Source: Mesocentrotus franciscanus
Lineage: Eukaryota > Echinodermata > Echinoidea > Camarodonta > Strongylocentrotidae
Reading direction: 5' to 3'
Assembly (NCBI GenBank): GCA_037976565.1
Contig: CP137685.1
Coordinates: 23,825,195 to 23,889,194, forward strand
DNA length: 64,000 bases
In this document: piece after piece, positions 25,210-38,900 of the stretch
Layout of the letters: the number at the start of each line of letters is the position of its first letter
How positions within the stretch are numbered: position 1 is the first letter of the stretch
The notes under the pieces: generated by a model
The model's database searches: none
What the model was told of the DNA's origin: nothing
Seen by the model: the letters and a program-made list of their open reading frames with translations, nothing else
Program-made: the position numbers and the translations under genes

Positions 25210-27432
25210 TATAGCGCTTAATACGAAATACTGTCTCTAAGCGTGCTACCCAGTACTAGTGCCAGTAGGCCTAACATTTTTTAAAGCATGGACCTGATTT
25301 TAAAAAAAAAAAAAATTGCGGGGGGACGAAAATAGACACAAGTGAAAATCAAATATTAAACCTGTTAGATTTGAATAAACTACATGGTTCGAGTCAGAAA
25401 ATGTTATTTTGAATGACATATATTTTCATCAGATTGCTTTTTCATGGCTGTTCAGATTCTATTTCAATCGAGTCCGAGTCGTCTCGATATTTCAGGAAGA
25501 AACGTTTCTTCACTTTACGGGATACAGAGAAGATGAAATATCACATATATATATATATATGGACTGAACGATAGGTTTATACAATCATCGTTTGATTACA
25601 GACAGATATCTTTAAATCACTAGTTACTTATGCTCCACTAAACTATGATAGCCTAATGGTTTTCATTATCATTATTCTTTTTGTCACATAGATTTGATAC
25701 TTGCTTCAATTGTCTCCACTGATCTCAGTCTAGAGATCAGAACGTTTTATCCCGGGAGAATTTTTTTTTTAAAATCCACCAAAGGTATGCTATTGACATA
25801 GAGACAACATTGATGTTGCAACCCACGAAGCTGTACTTTTTTTTCGAACTATCAATAATAGTTGACTCTCGGTGGGTGCAATGTGAATAGCGCCATCTGT
25901 CATTCATAATCATGAAGTGTCTTGGATTTTGATCACTGGTCAATTTTGATGTGATTTCTTTGATCAATTTTAATTTCTTCTTAAAATGTGAAATATATCT
26001 TCTGCTTATATTTAATCAAGCCTATTTCAATTTTGATTATGCCTTCTTTTCATTTCTGAGGGGTGGCACCATTAATACATTGGACGATTATCATGATTTT
26101 TCTGGGGCAGTCAACCTCACGGGGATGAGCTTTTCCAAGGCTTGGTATAGGGCGAAGTAGCGGCGGCCCCTGAAAGCCACTTTTAAAAGTTAGCGAACCA
26201 GCATTAAATATACATTTCTATTACCAATTGTGAATGAAACTCAATAGTATCTTCATTCACCTCGATTTCTCATGTTTCTGGAACGTTTGATTGTCTTGGT
26301 TGATTTCCGAACGCTATACTCTTTTGCAACTTCTTTGTAATGCCACTTATCTTGTACTAATGTAATCAATGTTGCTTTATTTCACAAGCCTAGGACAAAT
26401 ATTATAGCTGTATTCATTTATTCTTGTTTCCAAATGACCAATAGCATAGATCTTACCGTCCCAGTGAATTAATTAATGATACGTCTATAACGATAAATAC
26501 AAGACGCAATGTTAAATATTGTATAAATTTATTGGCCTTTTATTATTTCTATCATATTTTGTAACATCACTTTTGTGTTGTCATTCAACACACACTGAAT
26601 GCGTCACAGAAAAAAGTTTAACATTTGCAAAAAGTCTCCCATTTAAATATTTTCAGAAAATTTCCATCCCAATGAGTCGACAGCTAAGGCTTTCTTTTAT
26701 GAAGTGACTCAAAAAAATCGATATAAATGTGAGTGAGCGCACAAGCCACTTTTGTGAAAGGATGCAAAGTTGAGAACCGTCAAAAGTTGTTGAAAAAAAG
26801 TCTCATTAAATAAATATTTCAAAATAATTTCAGGGAAATTTTATACCTGTGGATAGCTTAAAGGCAGAATGTTCTACCGACATCGCTACCACTGCTGTAA
26901 TATATTTTCAATTACTGTACCAAAGCATCATCGTGCGCGCGTGATAAAGATGGTAATGCATTGTGGGACATGGCTGTCGACACATCGGAACATTGTGGGC
27001 AGCAGATGAAAGTATACGTAAATCTGAAATATAGTGTTAGTAGAACACCCTGATGTTGAGGTCTCTTCTACCAAATGACACCAAAAACATCTAACGATAA
27101 TTTTGGCCTGAGTTAGCAAGATTTTTTTTTGTTCTGGCTGGTATCAGACAAGTTGAGAGTCGTTAGATATGTTAAATTCTGATCACTAAAAACAATATAT
27201 GAACAATAGACTTTGTTCTCTGTATTTCCTGACTTTCCCATTAAGGCTGAGAGAGCAAACCATCTTGAATTAAAAAAACTCACCAAAGGGTAATAATTAT
27301 TTTAAATCAATCAATAAATTAGTTCATGGTTCATTTCACTAATAGAATGTTGTGGTCTAAAACACGATTCCTTTCTATAACTTCGGGAAAATGTGATGAT
27401 TAGCAATTACTAGTAGTTTGACATCGAGACGA
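25210..27432. other. Non-coding stretch
   Basis: Begins with a SINE-tail-like TATAGCGCTTAATACGAAATA, and has a short (AT)n run near 25545. Contains the region downstream of the sulfotransferase stop. No further gene recognised. Confidence 0.55.
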
Positions 27433-28111
27433 TCAGGTTAAGTTATATTTTGCCATTTCCATGAAAAAGGGCATTGTCGCATCAATACATTTGATCAAAT
27501 CGGATGAAAGTTCTCCATCAGGCTGCCTCGGTTTTACTCTTCTTTCAAAACAGGAGCTAAAGATGGCCTTAGAGTGCGTCCGATAGATAAAATCATCAGG
27601 TCTGGCACTTGCTAAAGGTATAAAACACTTCCACTTGGAAACCACATCGGCGCTTGCATCCCAGCTCAGTGACTTCGATCCTTTGAAGGGCATCTTAGTT
27701 GCATCGGTAAATTTCGATAGCATCGCCAACGGATCGGATAAGATGTCGTCTGCATCAATAACGATGGGGTTTGGATCGACATTTTCCTTAATGTATCTCC
27801 ACAAGTCATACTGGCACTTGTAAGAATAGCCCGGCATCATGTAGGAGACGTCTGACGTCATATCAAATGTGGTTTCATCAAACGTGGGGACTTGTCCGGG
27901 AGTCGGTTCATCGCTGGTGAGTTGTGCGATGATAAGACGGCGCCACGCGGGAAACACTTTCTTCGGATTTCGGATGAGGAAGGTGTGTTGGTATCCGGAT
28001 TCCTTTGAAGGTAGAAGGTCCAGGAAATCTGTGATACCGTACGCCATGTCTTTAACGAAGACTGATTCACCTTCGGGTATGCTGTTTAATTGTCGCCTCA
28101 CACTATCACGC
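27433..28111 (-). CDS. Sulfotransferase-like exon 3 and stop
   Basis: Acceptor GTTTCAG, phase 2, open to a TAA stop: 225 residues after the split Leu. It includes VFVKDMAYGITDF, TFLIRNPKKVFPAWRR, YDLWRYIKEN and DADDILSDPLAML, the last two typical of the C-terminal half of this P-loop sulfotransferase-like family. Confidence 0.9.
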
Positions 28112-29718
28112 CTGAAACGTATAGATACAATGAATAAATTATGTTATTCCTATAAGCTTTTATGTTACAGTAACTTTTATTAAGACTTCTCCTTCTTGGC
28201 TAATTTTGGCCCACATCATGATATCGACAATTATCATATTGTTTTAATTTGTTGGACTAAAAACTCTATATGATTACCTAAGTCTTAGGTAGGGGCATGC
28301 ATCATACAAGCATCGCTTCTTTAGCATGCCCCTCCGTTTCAATTTATGTATTTAGGTCAACAATGTTTCGTTATCATTTTCAACTTTTCAGTATATTTAT
28401 TTTATCTTTTATAAGAACTTATTACGAAAAATTTTACTACAACAAACGTCATTAATTAAAAATACCACCGCGGTTTTGCCACGTCATAATCTGAACAAGG
28501 GCTAATGAGTTACATGCATTATTCGTCCTTCTTTCTTGTCACTTACAAAACAAGAGTTTCATCTACGCTTTGCAGATTGAAGAGGTGTTCAAGAGACGTC
28601 CCTTTAGCATACACTCGTTTCTCTCTCATAAAGTCTGTCGAATCGAAATCATCGGCAGAACGGGGGAGATAATTTCCAGTTCTCTGTTTAAATTGAAAGT
28701 CTTGAAAGAAGGCCATGGTGTAGGGCTCAAACCAGACCTAAATTCCAGGGAGAAATGAAAAAATTATACGAGGGTTTGTTAACTTTGATAAGCTGTGTAA
28801 TCTGTATTAGAAATTGTAATTTCAGTACATGAATGTACATTTGAATATGTCAAAAGCCCTTAGTCATCAGTTTATTTATTCATTTATTTATTCATTTATT
28901 TCAATCTTCTTTAAACAGGGTAGCCCTTTCAATAACGAGTATTGATCTTCCACGGGGCCCTGTCTGTAAACAAAATATTTAAAAAAAGTAATTACATTTC
29001 AAACACCATAAAATAAGTTTATTAGTATACGTTCATTATTTATAATCTATAGTACAATAATTTATATTATATGGAATGAAAGAAATATATATATATATAT
29101 ATATACATGTAGGTGAAATTGTGATAATTTCTATACTTTATGTTATGACAATAAGTCATGACATTTAAATATAGTATTCTATATTTATTACCGAATATGA
29201 TTATTGTTACAATGTGACTGGCTCCTTCTTGTACAGAATATGACACTGGGAAATACATTTAATTATGCATGATTTAGTTTAATTCATTCTTAATGTTTAT
29301 AACTTCGGTCGAGATTGTATGAATAGTAAAGTCTTCCAAAGAGGAACATCTCAAAAGATCTTTTCAGTGAATCAATCACCAAAACATGTCTTGTTCTTTA
29401 TGTAAGGGGTTCAATATGGCTATACTATAGTCTATAGTCAAACTTTGAGCTTCAAATATTTCTTCTACAAAGATATAATTATTGCAGTTTAAATACACTC
29501 CTGTTAAACTGTTAAATAACGCGTTATGTAATAATAACTGAAAGGGCTGGTATTGTGAAGAACGATTCATTAATTGACCCTGACATAATAACTATTTGTT
29601 TGAAGAAACATCAAACCTGTGTATTTTCGCTGAAACTAAAACATTTGGTGAGTACAGATGAAGCTGATCGAGGCACACACCACAGGATGACCCGGAAGGG
29701 CTTTGTATCCGTCATATC
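27433..29718 (-). CDS. P-loop sulfotransferase-like protein (gene span, 3 coding exons)
   Basis: The predicted protein has 322 residues from three exons whose phases agree. Residues 9-20 (VILWCVPRSASS) form a PRSxSS loop like the 5'-phosphosulfate-binding loop of PAPS-dependent sulfotransferases, followed by VWFEPYTMAF at 34-43. VFVKDMAYG (114-122) and FLIRNPKKVF (141-150) correspond to the core strand and the 3'-phosphate-binding region. No signal peptide or membrane segment is seen, so a cytosolic enzyme is inferred. The family resembles a group of marine invertebrate proteins often mislabelled as branched-chain aminotransferase-like; I see no aminotransferase motif. Substrate is unknown. 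An acceptor-like AACAG just before the start codon hints at an upstream 5'UTR exon. Confidence 0.82.
28547..28737 (-). CDS. Sulfotransferase-like exon 2
   Basis: Acceptor ATTTAG|GTC, donor TTTT|GTAAGT, phase 0 to 2. It starts VWFEPYTMAFFQDFQF, continuing exon 1, and includes VYAKGTSLEHLFN. The opposite strand has an open frame here that is only a shadow. Confidence 0.85.
29617..29718 (-). CDS. Sulfotransferase-like exon 1
   Basis: The start codon is at 29715-29713 on the minus strand, 3 bases after a TTTAACAG acceptor-like site. Thirty-three codons (MTDTKPFRVILWCVPRSASS...) end at CAG|GTTTGA, phase 0. It contains the nucleotide-binding PRSASS loop. Confidence 0.82.
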
Positions 29719-29845
29719 CTGTTAAAAAAAAAAAAAAATAGTAGACAGATCACTGTATATAAGAATCAATTCGAGTCGTATCACTACTGAAAACAAAACA
29801 CAGATCCGGGAATTATTGTCCACAAGTCCAGATTTGACTAGAATC

Positions 29846-30113
29846 CAGTGGCGTAGACAGGTTCGTACACCTGGGGGGGATGACTGGGCTGCCAACGCTA
29901 GTGAGGGCGCGAAGCGCCCGAGCGAGGAGCGAAGCGACCGAGCGGGGAGGGTGTGGGAGGGTGTCCCCCTCCCACGGTAGGGAGCTTTGCAATTTTGAAC
30001 TTGAAATCGTGCAATCTGATGCATACTTAATGAGGTAAAATAACACACACAAGCGTGCACGCACACACACAGATACTCACACACACACACACACACACAT
30101 ACTCACACACACA

Positions 30114-30148
<35 letters not shown>

Positions 30149-30703
30149 ACTACGCCTTGAATGGACAGACATACATCGACAAGATCTACACACCGTGGCA
30201 TACGAATACAGAATGGACTGACACATAGTATTGCATATTGAACCACACTACGTATTTATTTATCTCTGTGAATTTTGCTGTTACACCTCTTCAGAAAAAA
30301 ACCAATGTCAACTGTGTACACGCAGGTATAGTCTTTGTTGTCTTGATAGGGGTATGTGGTTATGAATGAAAACAGCCTCTGTGGCCATTTGTGAATAGAA
30401 CACATAAACAACAAACAAATAACGATTAAACTTTGAACAATATGTCTGTTCATTATAAAGCATAATGAATACGTACATACTATGCTTTTTTACCTCAAAG
30501 AAACAGGCATAGTATCCATAGATGGATATTGGCTGGCGGCTCATTAACATACAGATACAAAAAAACATAAACAGTATCACTATGATCCATGGAGTAACAA
30601 TACTACTTTGTAAGTTTGTGAAGAAATCGGAACCATAACGGCATTGCATCGTTTCAAATTAGGGCATTATTTACTTCTATTTGATCTCAGTCTTATAATA
30701 GTA

Positions 30704-30751
<48 letters not shown>

Positions 30752-31240
30752 CAGTGGTTATCTTGTGGTTTGCAATCTTAGAGGTATCTTGTGGTTATCT
30801 TGTGGTTTGCCCCATTTGAACACGCAAAACTCGTGGTTATCTTTTGGTTTCCACACCACGAGATTGCGCGCACTGCAAAATATGCGCGATTATCTTGTGG
30901 TTATCTTGTGGTTTCCAAACCACAAGATAACCACAAAATACTTGTAAGATTTTCTTTATTTTACCGTCTGAATTGGCTTTCACCGTGTGAATGCGGCTAA
31001 TAACAATAAACACAATTACAATAATGATGAGGATTATTATTATCATCATCATAATTATTATTATTATTAATATTATAATTGTTATCATTATTATTATTAC
31101 TATTATTATCATCATTATGACTTATTAAGTAAGCAAATATCATTCCCCAAAACCTGGGGGATGATTGTACATGCCATCCCCCCACCTTGTGAGGTGGGGG
31201 GGATGCATCCCCCTCATCCCCCCCGTTGTCTACGCCCCTG
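29846..31240. mobile_element. Non-autonomous hAT-like transposon (1,395 bp)
   Basis: The ends are CAGTGGCGTAGACAG at the left and, reversed, CAGGGGCGTAGACAAC at the right, typical hAT terminal repeats. Both sides carry the 8-bp duplication CTAGAATC (29838-29845 and 31241-31248). Inside are GC-rich sequence, a (CA)n array, (TAA)n arrays and repeated GTGGTTATCTTGTGGTTT units. No transposase frame is seen. It lies 128 bp upstream of the first coding exon of the sulfotransferase-like gene. Confidence 0.92.
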
Positions 31241-31248
31241 CTAGAATC

Positions 31249-33104
31249 ACATGTTTTAAAGTCTGCATATATAAGAGTTTAGCACATCATTTATTTATTT
31301 ATTCATTTATTTATTCATTTATTTATTTATTTTTGGTGTGGGGGGGGGGTGCTCTGTATGTGCATCTGTTTTCAATAGTGATATAACACGAGTTGATCGA
31401 TACAAGACGCGTGTTTATGGACAAGACAGTTAGAGAGAAAGAGAGAGAAAAAAAGAAAGGAAGAGAGAGAGAGAAAGAGAGAGAGGCAGGGAGGGGTGAG
31501 GGAGAGAGAGAGAGAGAGAGAACATGAACAAGATTAATATGTTAAATATGGCGTCACGATACGGTTTCATATAGAATATTGTCCTTGTATTGGGAGTTGA
31601 GTGCCGATCGATGTACCAGAGACGTCTACCAGAGACGCCTTCCCAAGGAGCTTAGACGTATCCTACCTCCTTGGCCTCCCCTATGTGACTATACATGTAC
31701 TTACTGAGCTATTCCAAATCTGGACTTCTATACATATTACAATCATATTTAGGTTTCAAAAATTACTCACCTGCTCGTCCAAAGATTATGACCGGAACAA
31801 TGGAGGTATATAAGGTACAGGTATGCGTCCTCGCTTGTATAATATCACAGTACTTATATTATGATGCTTTTTTTTCTTCACTTCGATGTCTTGTGGTGAA
31901 AGTAATACGTTGGGAGCGAGTTTGGTGGCGATTTCCAAAAATGTGTTCACGGTTTTTTAATCATTTTTCTTCCCAAATGAGCACGTATACGATGTATATC
32001 CTCCACCTGTTAGGATACAAGTACGTCCTATTGTATTTCAATCATTGTTATGCTGAGCAAACCTCGAGCAAGCTGCCTTGGTCTTGTCAAAAGAAAGTTT
32101 AACCGTCAATAGCTAGAGGGATGATATGCCTCCCACCGTGAAATGATCTTTGGTGCAACATGTGTCAATAACCGTTAGGCTTTACCAAAAGTACCAAACT
32201 GCTTGAGTACATATTACATTTTGTATGGATCGTCATGCAGATTTTGTTCAAGAAGCGTTGACATCTCTCCAGATCAAAAGGGGCGTATTTATCGAAAGCA
32301 AGCGCTGCATATCCATAGGACACATCACATACTTATTAACCCCTCGACAGAGATCGACACATGCATCTGTATAACGCTAAAACTATGATTCCACTACGTC
32401 ACATTGTACTGTAGAATTAAGTTGATATACACATGGTCCTTTTCTGCTATAAAAAGCTAGTTTACATAACGATAGGTATTGAGTTAGTATCATTATTGCT
32501 GCTGTTTATATACTACGACTCTGCGTCGTATAATGACCAAGGTCCAATTAATTGTTGCGTCATGTGAGGTAAGACAACCAGAGGCAGTGGGACGGGGTTT
32601 TTTTTTTTTTTGGGGGGGGGGGCGGAGGGCGGGCGGGGGATCTGTTCACAAGTTTGACGCAATATTTTACACTCCTTTTGTTTTAAGTCTATGGTATGCC
32701 TACGCATTTTTCATTTTGAGGTATAGGCACAGAAGATTCTCACTCAGTCAAAAACCAAACAGTCAATCCATGATCTACTCATTGAATCATCCATTCATTC
32801 CTCAATCTTTCAAAGAACAAATTAATCTATCACCCAGAAATCAATCAATCAGTCGGATTGCTCTGGCTCCTAATGTTATGAGCCAGAGCAATATAACAGA
32901 GCTATAGAAAATCTATTCATTCAGATGGTCATATCTCAGCCAATATTTAACATTTTCAACTGGTTTTTGACATTTGGGCATTATTTTTTATGCTCTTTCG
33001 GAAAATGAAGAAATTTTGAAATTTTGAAAACTTGAGAAATTCTAAGAATAAATTTTGGATGACGTCACACTTCACCACTCTATAGTCGCGTATTCAATCG
33101 ATAT
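31249..33104. other. Non-coding stretch
   Basis: (TTTA)n at 31290-31335, GA-rich tract at 31430-31520 and a T/G run at 32599-32640. No gene supported. Confidence 0.6.
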
Positions 33105-33660
33105 TAATTATAATTCAATCAACCAATCAATCAACCAATTAATCAATCAATCAGTCAGTCAGTCAATCAATCAGTCAATCAATCAATCAGTTAATCAATC
33201 AATTAGTCAGTAAGTCAATCGATCAGTCAGTCAGTCAATCAATCAATCAACCAATCAGTCAATCAATCAGTCAACCAGTCAATCAATCAATCAATCAGTC
33301 AATCAGTCAATCAGTCAATCAGTCAATCAATCAGTCAATCAGTCAATCAGTCAATCGATCAGACAGTCAGTCAATCAGTCAATCAGTCAATCAGTCAGTC
33401 AATCAATCGATCAGTCAATCAGTCAATCAGTCAATCGATCAGTCAGTCAGTCAATCAATCAGTCAATCAATCAGTCAACCAGTCAATCAATCAATCAGTC
33501 AGTCAGTCAGTCAATCAATCAATCAATCAATCAGTCAATCAGTCAATCAATCAGTCAATCAGTCAATCAATCAGTCAATCAATCAGTCAATCAATCAATC
33601 AGTCAATCAGTCAATCAATCAGTCAATCAGTCAATCAATCAGTCAATTAATCAATCAATC
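33105..33660. repeat. AATC/AGTC tetranucleotide array
   Basis: About 550 bp of mixed AATC and AGTC units (CAATCAATCAGTCAGTC). A similar array with AACC variants lies at 42975-43430. Confidence 0.95.
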
Positions 33661-34789
33661 CAGTCTGTTTAGTGTGGTGACGTTTTTATCCCCACGGGTC
33701 AGTCTTCCTCCATCTAATCAATCATCATCTTAGTTACACCGTGGCCCATAAAGTTGGAATAAATTTCTCTTACCTCTTTTCATGAAGTGATTGTGAGAGT
33801 AGGATTTATTCTCAGAACTTTATCGATAAATCTAAAGAGTCATAGAGATTGATCAATACATTTCTGAGAAGAAAGAAACCCTGAAAATCATATTGTCACA
33901 ATCCTTTCATGAAAACAAGTAAGAACAAATTATTTCAGCTTTATGCATGGGCAACAGTTCATTTTAGTGATTTAATTATTTGATCCCTCTCACATCAGTC
34001 AAACAACAACGCTGAAAATGTCATGCTCGCTTACCTATATCAATCAACAAATAGAATTTAAAAACACAACGTTGGTAAATTTTAATTTTTAATAAAAACT
34101 GTGTACAAAATGAGGGAACATTAAGCATATAAGTAAAGATTTCAAGAATCAATTACTTCCCACTAACAATGTTTAACTTAGTCGATTATATTGTAAGTCT
34201 ATGTTAAACTAAGTCGACATTCCATAGGAATATCTACACAAAACATAAGAATGAATAAAAGAGATTGATAATCAATCAATTAACCATCTTGTTCAGCCAG
34301 GCTTTAAAAAGCCATTTGTCTTTTTATTATACCCCACCAATCAGATCCACTAAACACCGATTAAAGAATTAGCAGTTTCAATGATTTCGTTATTTTTCGA
34401 TCACGCAATGTATACCGATACTCTTCTACATTTTTTTTAACAGAACATTGTAACGAGTTGCTCGAAATTAAGTAATGTTCGAATACAGTTATGACATCAT
34501 ATAGAAGATTATAGTGATATGACATAGGCAAGACTCCTTGTTTAAATTCAAAGTTAACATTTGTACTCCAATTGCTTATTTATCTATCGTGCAAATGTTT
34601 AGACGAGACTTCTATCCTCGTAAAAATGAATTTAACGAAAAATTCAAAGAAAGAAGAAAACAAAATGGCTTCCGCGGTGCGATGCCCTTTGCCTTTGATG
34701 TTTTAATATTAAGCATCCCCTCTGAGGGGTTGTGTCTATCTTTTAGCAAGTTAAGGGATTTTCTGCACGCAACTGTGTGGATTATAATT
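33661..34789. other. 3' flank of ADAMTS gene
   Basis: Contains the presumed 3'UTR. No coding frame supported; the plus-strand open frame across 34538-34888 is a shadow of the PLAC exon. Confidence 0.6.
34323..34328 (-). terminator. Candidate polyadenylation signal of ADAMTS gene
   Basis: TTTATT on the plus strand reads AATAAA on the transcribed strand, about 460 bp after the stop codon. The hexamer is common by chance in AT-rich DNA. Confidence 0.35.
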
Positions 34790-34917
34790 TTAGGGATTTT
34801 CAGCTCGCAACTGTTCACAGGTTTTACAACAAATCTGTACGTAGCCCGGCATTCCACAGAACATCTCGAACTTGGATATGTCACATAGGACGCTGTCAGC
34901 CAATTCACAAGCAGCCA
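34790..34917 (-). CDS. ADAMTS exon 22: PLAC domain and stop
   Basis: Acceptor TTCCCTGACAG, phase 1, ending in a TAA stop. It encodes [15 protein letters not shown], then [15 protein letters not shown] and a short tail ending AENP. The six-cysteine pattern with C-DS--C, FC and CCxxC is the PLAC (protease and lacunin) module found at the C-terminus of ADAMTS2/3/14 and papilin-like proteins. It follows TSR4 almost without a linker. Confidence 0.95.
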
Positions 34918-34984
34918 CTGTCAGGGAAAATATAGGTAAGGAGAGGGATGAATGGAGGTAGAGAGAGAGAGAGAAAGAGGAGGG

Positions 34985-35015
<31 letters not shown>

Positions 35016-35018
35016 GAG

Positions 35019-35049
<31 letters not shown>

Positions 35050-35511
35050 GAGGGGAGAGAGAGAGGGAGAGAGAGAGAGAGAGAGAGCAGACATAAGGAG
35101 AGCGTGAAATAGGAAAAGAAGAAAGACGAGAAAAAAAATCGAAAAGAGAGGAGGGTAGAGAGATGGAATGTTATAATGAAGAAAGAATAAGGAGAGAAGA
35201 AAAATGAGAGGTTTGGGGCCAAAGAAAACAAAGAAGAGATAATTATTACATTTGGTTCGAAAATGTTGATATGCATTATAATAGAGATGTTTATCCTTGG
35301 TTTCTTTATCACAAATGAGATGATTACGTATATATAACTTTTTTTTTAATTATTTGTTTTATTTGATAAGTTTTTATTGATCCAATAATATTTTTACATT
35401 CAACATAAACAAAATACAAATATACAGACATTTATATCCATGTAACAACAATAGATCAAAGAAGAAATCAAATGGATCTATAGTATATAGGATAGAAATA
35501 AGTGGAATTAA

Positions 35512-35564
<53 letters not shown>

Positions 35565-35919
35565 ACTGACATCAGCGATCGTCAAAATACCCCCCCCCCC
35601 GAATTAAAAACAAAAAATATATAACTATTATAACTCTCGGATAAACGGTAAGGAAGAGATCATCAATGACTCGGCACCAGTTAGAGTAATTCTGAAAATA
35701 TGGTTACTAGTAAAATCGCAAAAATAATAATTGCTTTTCGTAATTCTTCTTTCGTATGATGTTTTGCAGCTTGAGTGTCTGATCAGGGTTGGAGAGTCAT
35801 GCAAGGGCTTTTATTCGATACAAGATGGATTTCACTTTTCGTACTGATCTGCTAACTTTTAAGAGGTTCCCATGAAACCCAAGATTAATTTTGTAAACGA
35901 CTGTGACAAGACCCCCCCC

Positions 35920-35952
<33 letters not shown>

Positions 35953-38900
35953 AGACTTACAATCATAAACACAAAAGAAGAAAAAATATACGCATGCGAC
36001 GTTAGTGTAAATTTCGGATAACGTTTAGTGAATCCGGGTTTAACATTATGATGTAACATTGTTACCTTCACAAGCCTCAAGTTCGCATTTTTTGGCACTG
36101 GGTGGCTCTATACCAGCACATAGATAGTCATCCTCTAGCGCCCCCATCGGTACCACACACTCAACTTCTCGTGTCTTCACACCGGGTCCGCACGTCGCAG
36201 AGCACTGAATAAGAGATAAATAGGAAAACATTCTGATCAAATAAAATATTCTTCAAATTTTTAATGGAAAACAGTAAATGCCAAAAAACATAAAAGAAAA
36301 CAATATACACCAGGGGGGACGTTTCATCAACATTTGTCCGTCGACAACTGTCAGCGCTGACTAACTTATTTTGACCAATCAGAGGCCTGGAAAATTGTCG
36401 TTGAAAATGATATTAGTCGGTGAAAACCACCGACTAATTATTTCATGAAACGCCCCCAGAGCTCGTAACCTTTGTCCAGCAACTGACAAATATAATCTAA
36501 TTATTCACCAATCCAGATTTTCATCTACCGAAAAACGTTTTACAGTAGCTGCTTTGAAAATATGGGACAATATCCCACTTTCCATCAGAGAATTAACCTG
36601 TCTTGCCTCTATATTTCCTCCCTCATTAAAGTGACTCGGTAACATTGTTGAAGGTTGATGAACAAAACTGCATAATTTGTGTATAAAATGTTACTTATTA
36701 TATTCCTTCTACTGTACTAACCCTCTGACTTGCAAACAATCCTGAAAAAATTCCCAAACCCCAAAGACATCTATGGTTTTCTTTGAAGGCGTCACTGGTC
36801 AACACCCTCTAACAGTGATTAACAGTAAATTCTCCCAACCATTTTTGAATTTTCCCAACCGTTTTTCCATGAAAAAAGACATAAAACAGGCTATTAAAAA
36901 TCTTTCAACACTTAAATGTCTGGAATGGTATATAGAGCCAATTTATTGCTTTGTGACGGTTTACATTCACCTAAAATGTAATTAAATTGTAATAATATAG
37001 TTGCCTTAGTTGGGAGAATTAAGGAATCGATCAGATCAGTTTTTCCCAATTTGTATCATTAATAATGGTCCGTTTTCACTCAAATTTTAGTACCACTTTC
37101 TCTCATCTGAACAATGTTACCAAGTCCCTTTAACATAATGTAACCAACCTATTTTATGAGTCTATATGCATTACATGTTTCTTTTTACATTCTGTAATTT
37201 TTGCACGCCCTATGGTACCTTGTGTTCATAACGCTCCTAAATAATCGATATTATTACAGTAAAACCTGTCTATAAAGACCACCCAAGGGAGACAAGTAAA
37301 GTGGTATTTATAGGCAGGTGGTCTTTATGTACAGGTTCCTTTAGTACATGTTTCAATGAGAAACCATTTTCAAGGGAAACAAAAAATGTGGTCTTTGTAG
37401 ACAGGTGGCCTTTCTATACAGGTGGTCACTAAAGCAGGTTTGACTGTATTAACACTGAACTTGTCAAAGCAGAAATATTGTAGAGTATTGGGGTGTATCA
37501 TTCTCGATGGATTTTTAACGAAAACGCCAATATCTACCAAGTTTCAACAACTAAATTTTTTTGTGCTTAAAAGATGCTTTAAACACGAAATTCCACTTAT
37601 AAAATTTGCATCATTGATGACAGCAATATGAATATTATGTAACCGAATACAAAACGCATGGAAAAACTAGATGGAACTTCAACTGCGCGCAGTCGAAAAA
37701 TGCCTCCGCCATAGAGCAATTTTACAAACCAAAATGGAAGCAATTTTTAAAATTCAAGTTTGATTGTAATCCATCTGTTGGTTCTAATGATAACACGATC
37801 ACGAGCTATTTTAGGATACATAATGAGCCCTGTGACCTTTGACCTCGTGACCCCAATTCTAATCTGTTCATTGACTCTGCAAGATACATACATGACCCAA
37901 GTTTGGCGGTAATCCATCAATCGATTCTTGAAATAACGTGATCACAAGCTATTTTGCATACATAACGAGCCCTGTGACCTTTGACCTCGTGACCCCAAAA
38001 TCTAATCAGTTCATTAGCTCTGCAAGATACATACATGACCCAAGTTTGGCGGTAATCCATCAATCGGTTCTTGAGATAACGCGATCACGAGCTATTTTTG
38101 CATACATAATGAGCCCTGTGACCTTTGACCTTGTGACCCCAAAATCTAATCAGTTCATTGGCTCTGCAAGATACATACAGGACCCAAGTTTGGCGGTAAT
38201 CCATCAATCGGTTGAGATAACGCGATCACGAGCTATTTTTGCATACATAATGAGCCCTGTGACCTTTGACCTCGTGACCCCAAAATCTAATCAGTTCATT
38301 AGCTCTGCAAGATACATACATGACCTGAGTTTGGCGGTAATCCATCAATTGGTTCTTGAGATAACGCGATCACGAGAACGGGACGTACGCACAGACGTAC
38401 GTAGGTACGTACGTATGTACGCACGGACTGACAACCAGAAAACATAATTCCCCCGGCTACTTTGTAGCGGAGGCATAAAAAAGTAACCATGTATTGCCAT
38501 TATAAAGAATTAAAGCTCGTTTTCATTTGATTTTTTTAAAGAATGACATGCGCTGCATATGAAATTCAATTGTCAGTGCCTTTGCTTTTCTCATGAACTG
38601 TGTACCCATAAGACATTGAGTGATTTCAAGTACGGTGTTCGGTGTTGGTGTTGGTGTTGAGAGCATGGAAAGGCTGCTAAACCGAGCTCCAACACCGACG
38701 GTCAGTTTAGAAGGACGATACCGATCGCGTTATCGATAGCTCAACACCAGCCTCAACACCGAGTGACGTCATACTCTACAGGCGAAAAGTCTTGCAATAA
38801 AAGCATAATCCTTTCAGAAATTCCATTAAAATTACATCATATCGAATATCAAATGTAAAGTCATATTAAACGAGCTGAAGACATGGAATTTCACAAGTTG

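Noticed and set aside
34538..34888. 116-residue plus-strand frame
   Set aside because: Antisense shadow of the PLAC exon; the minus strand has the cysteine pattern, splice site and stop.
37938..38447. 169-residue open frame with internal 47-residue repeats
   Set aside because: It is the translation of satellite A, whose unit happens to be near a multiple of three; the related satellite B has no such frame.
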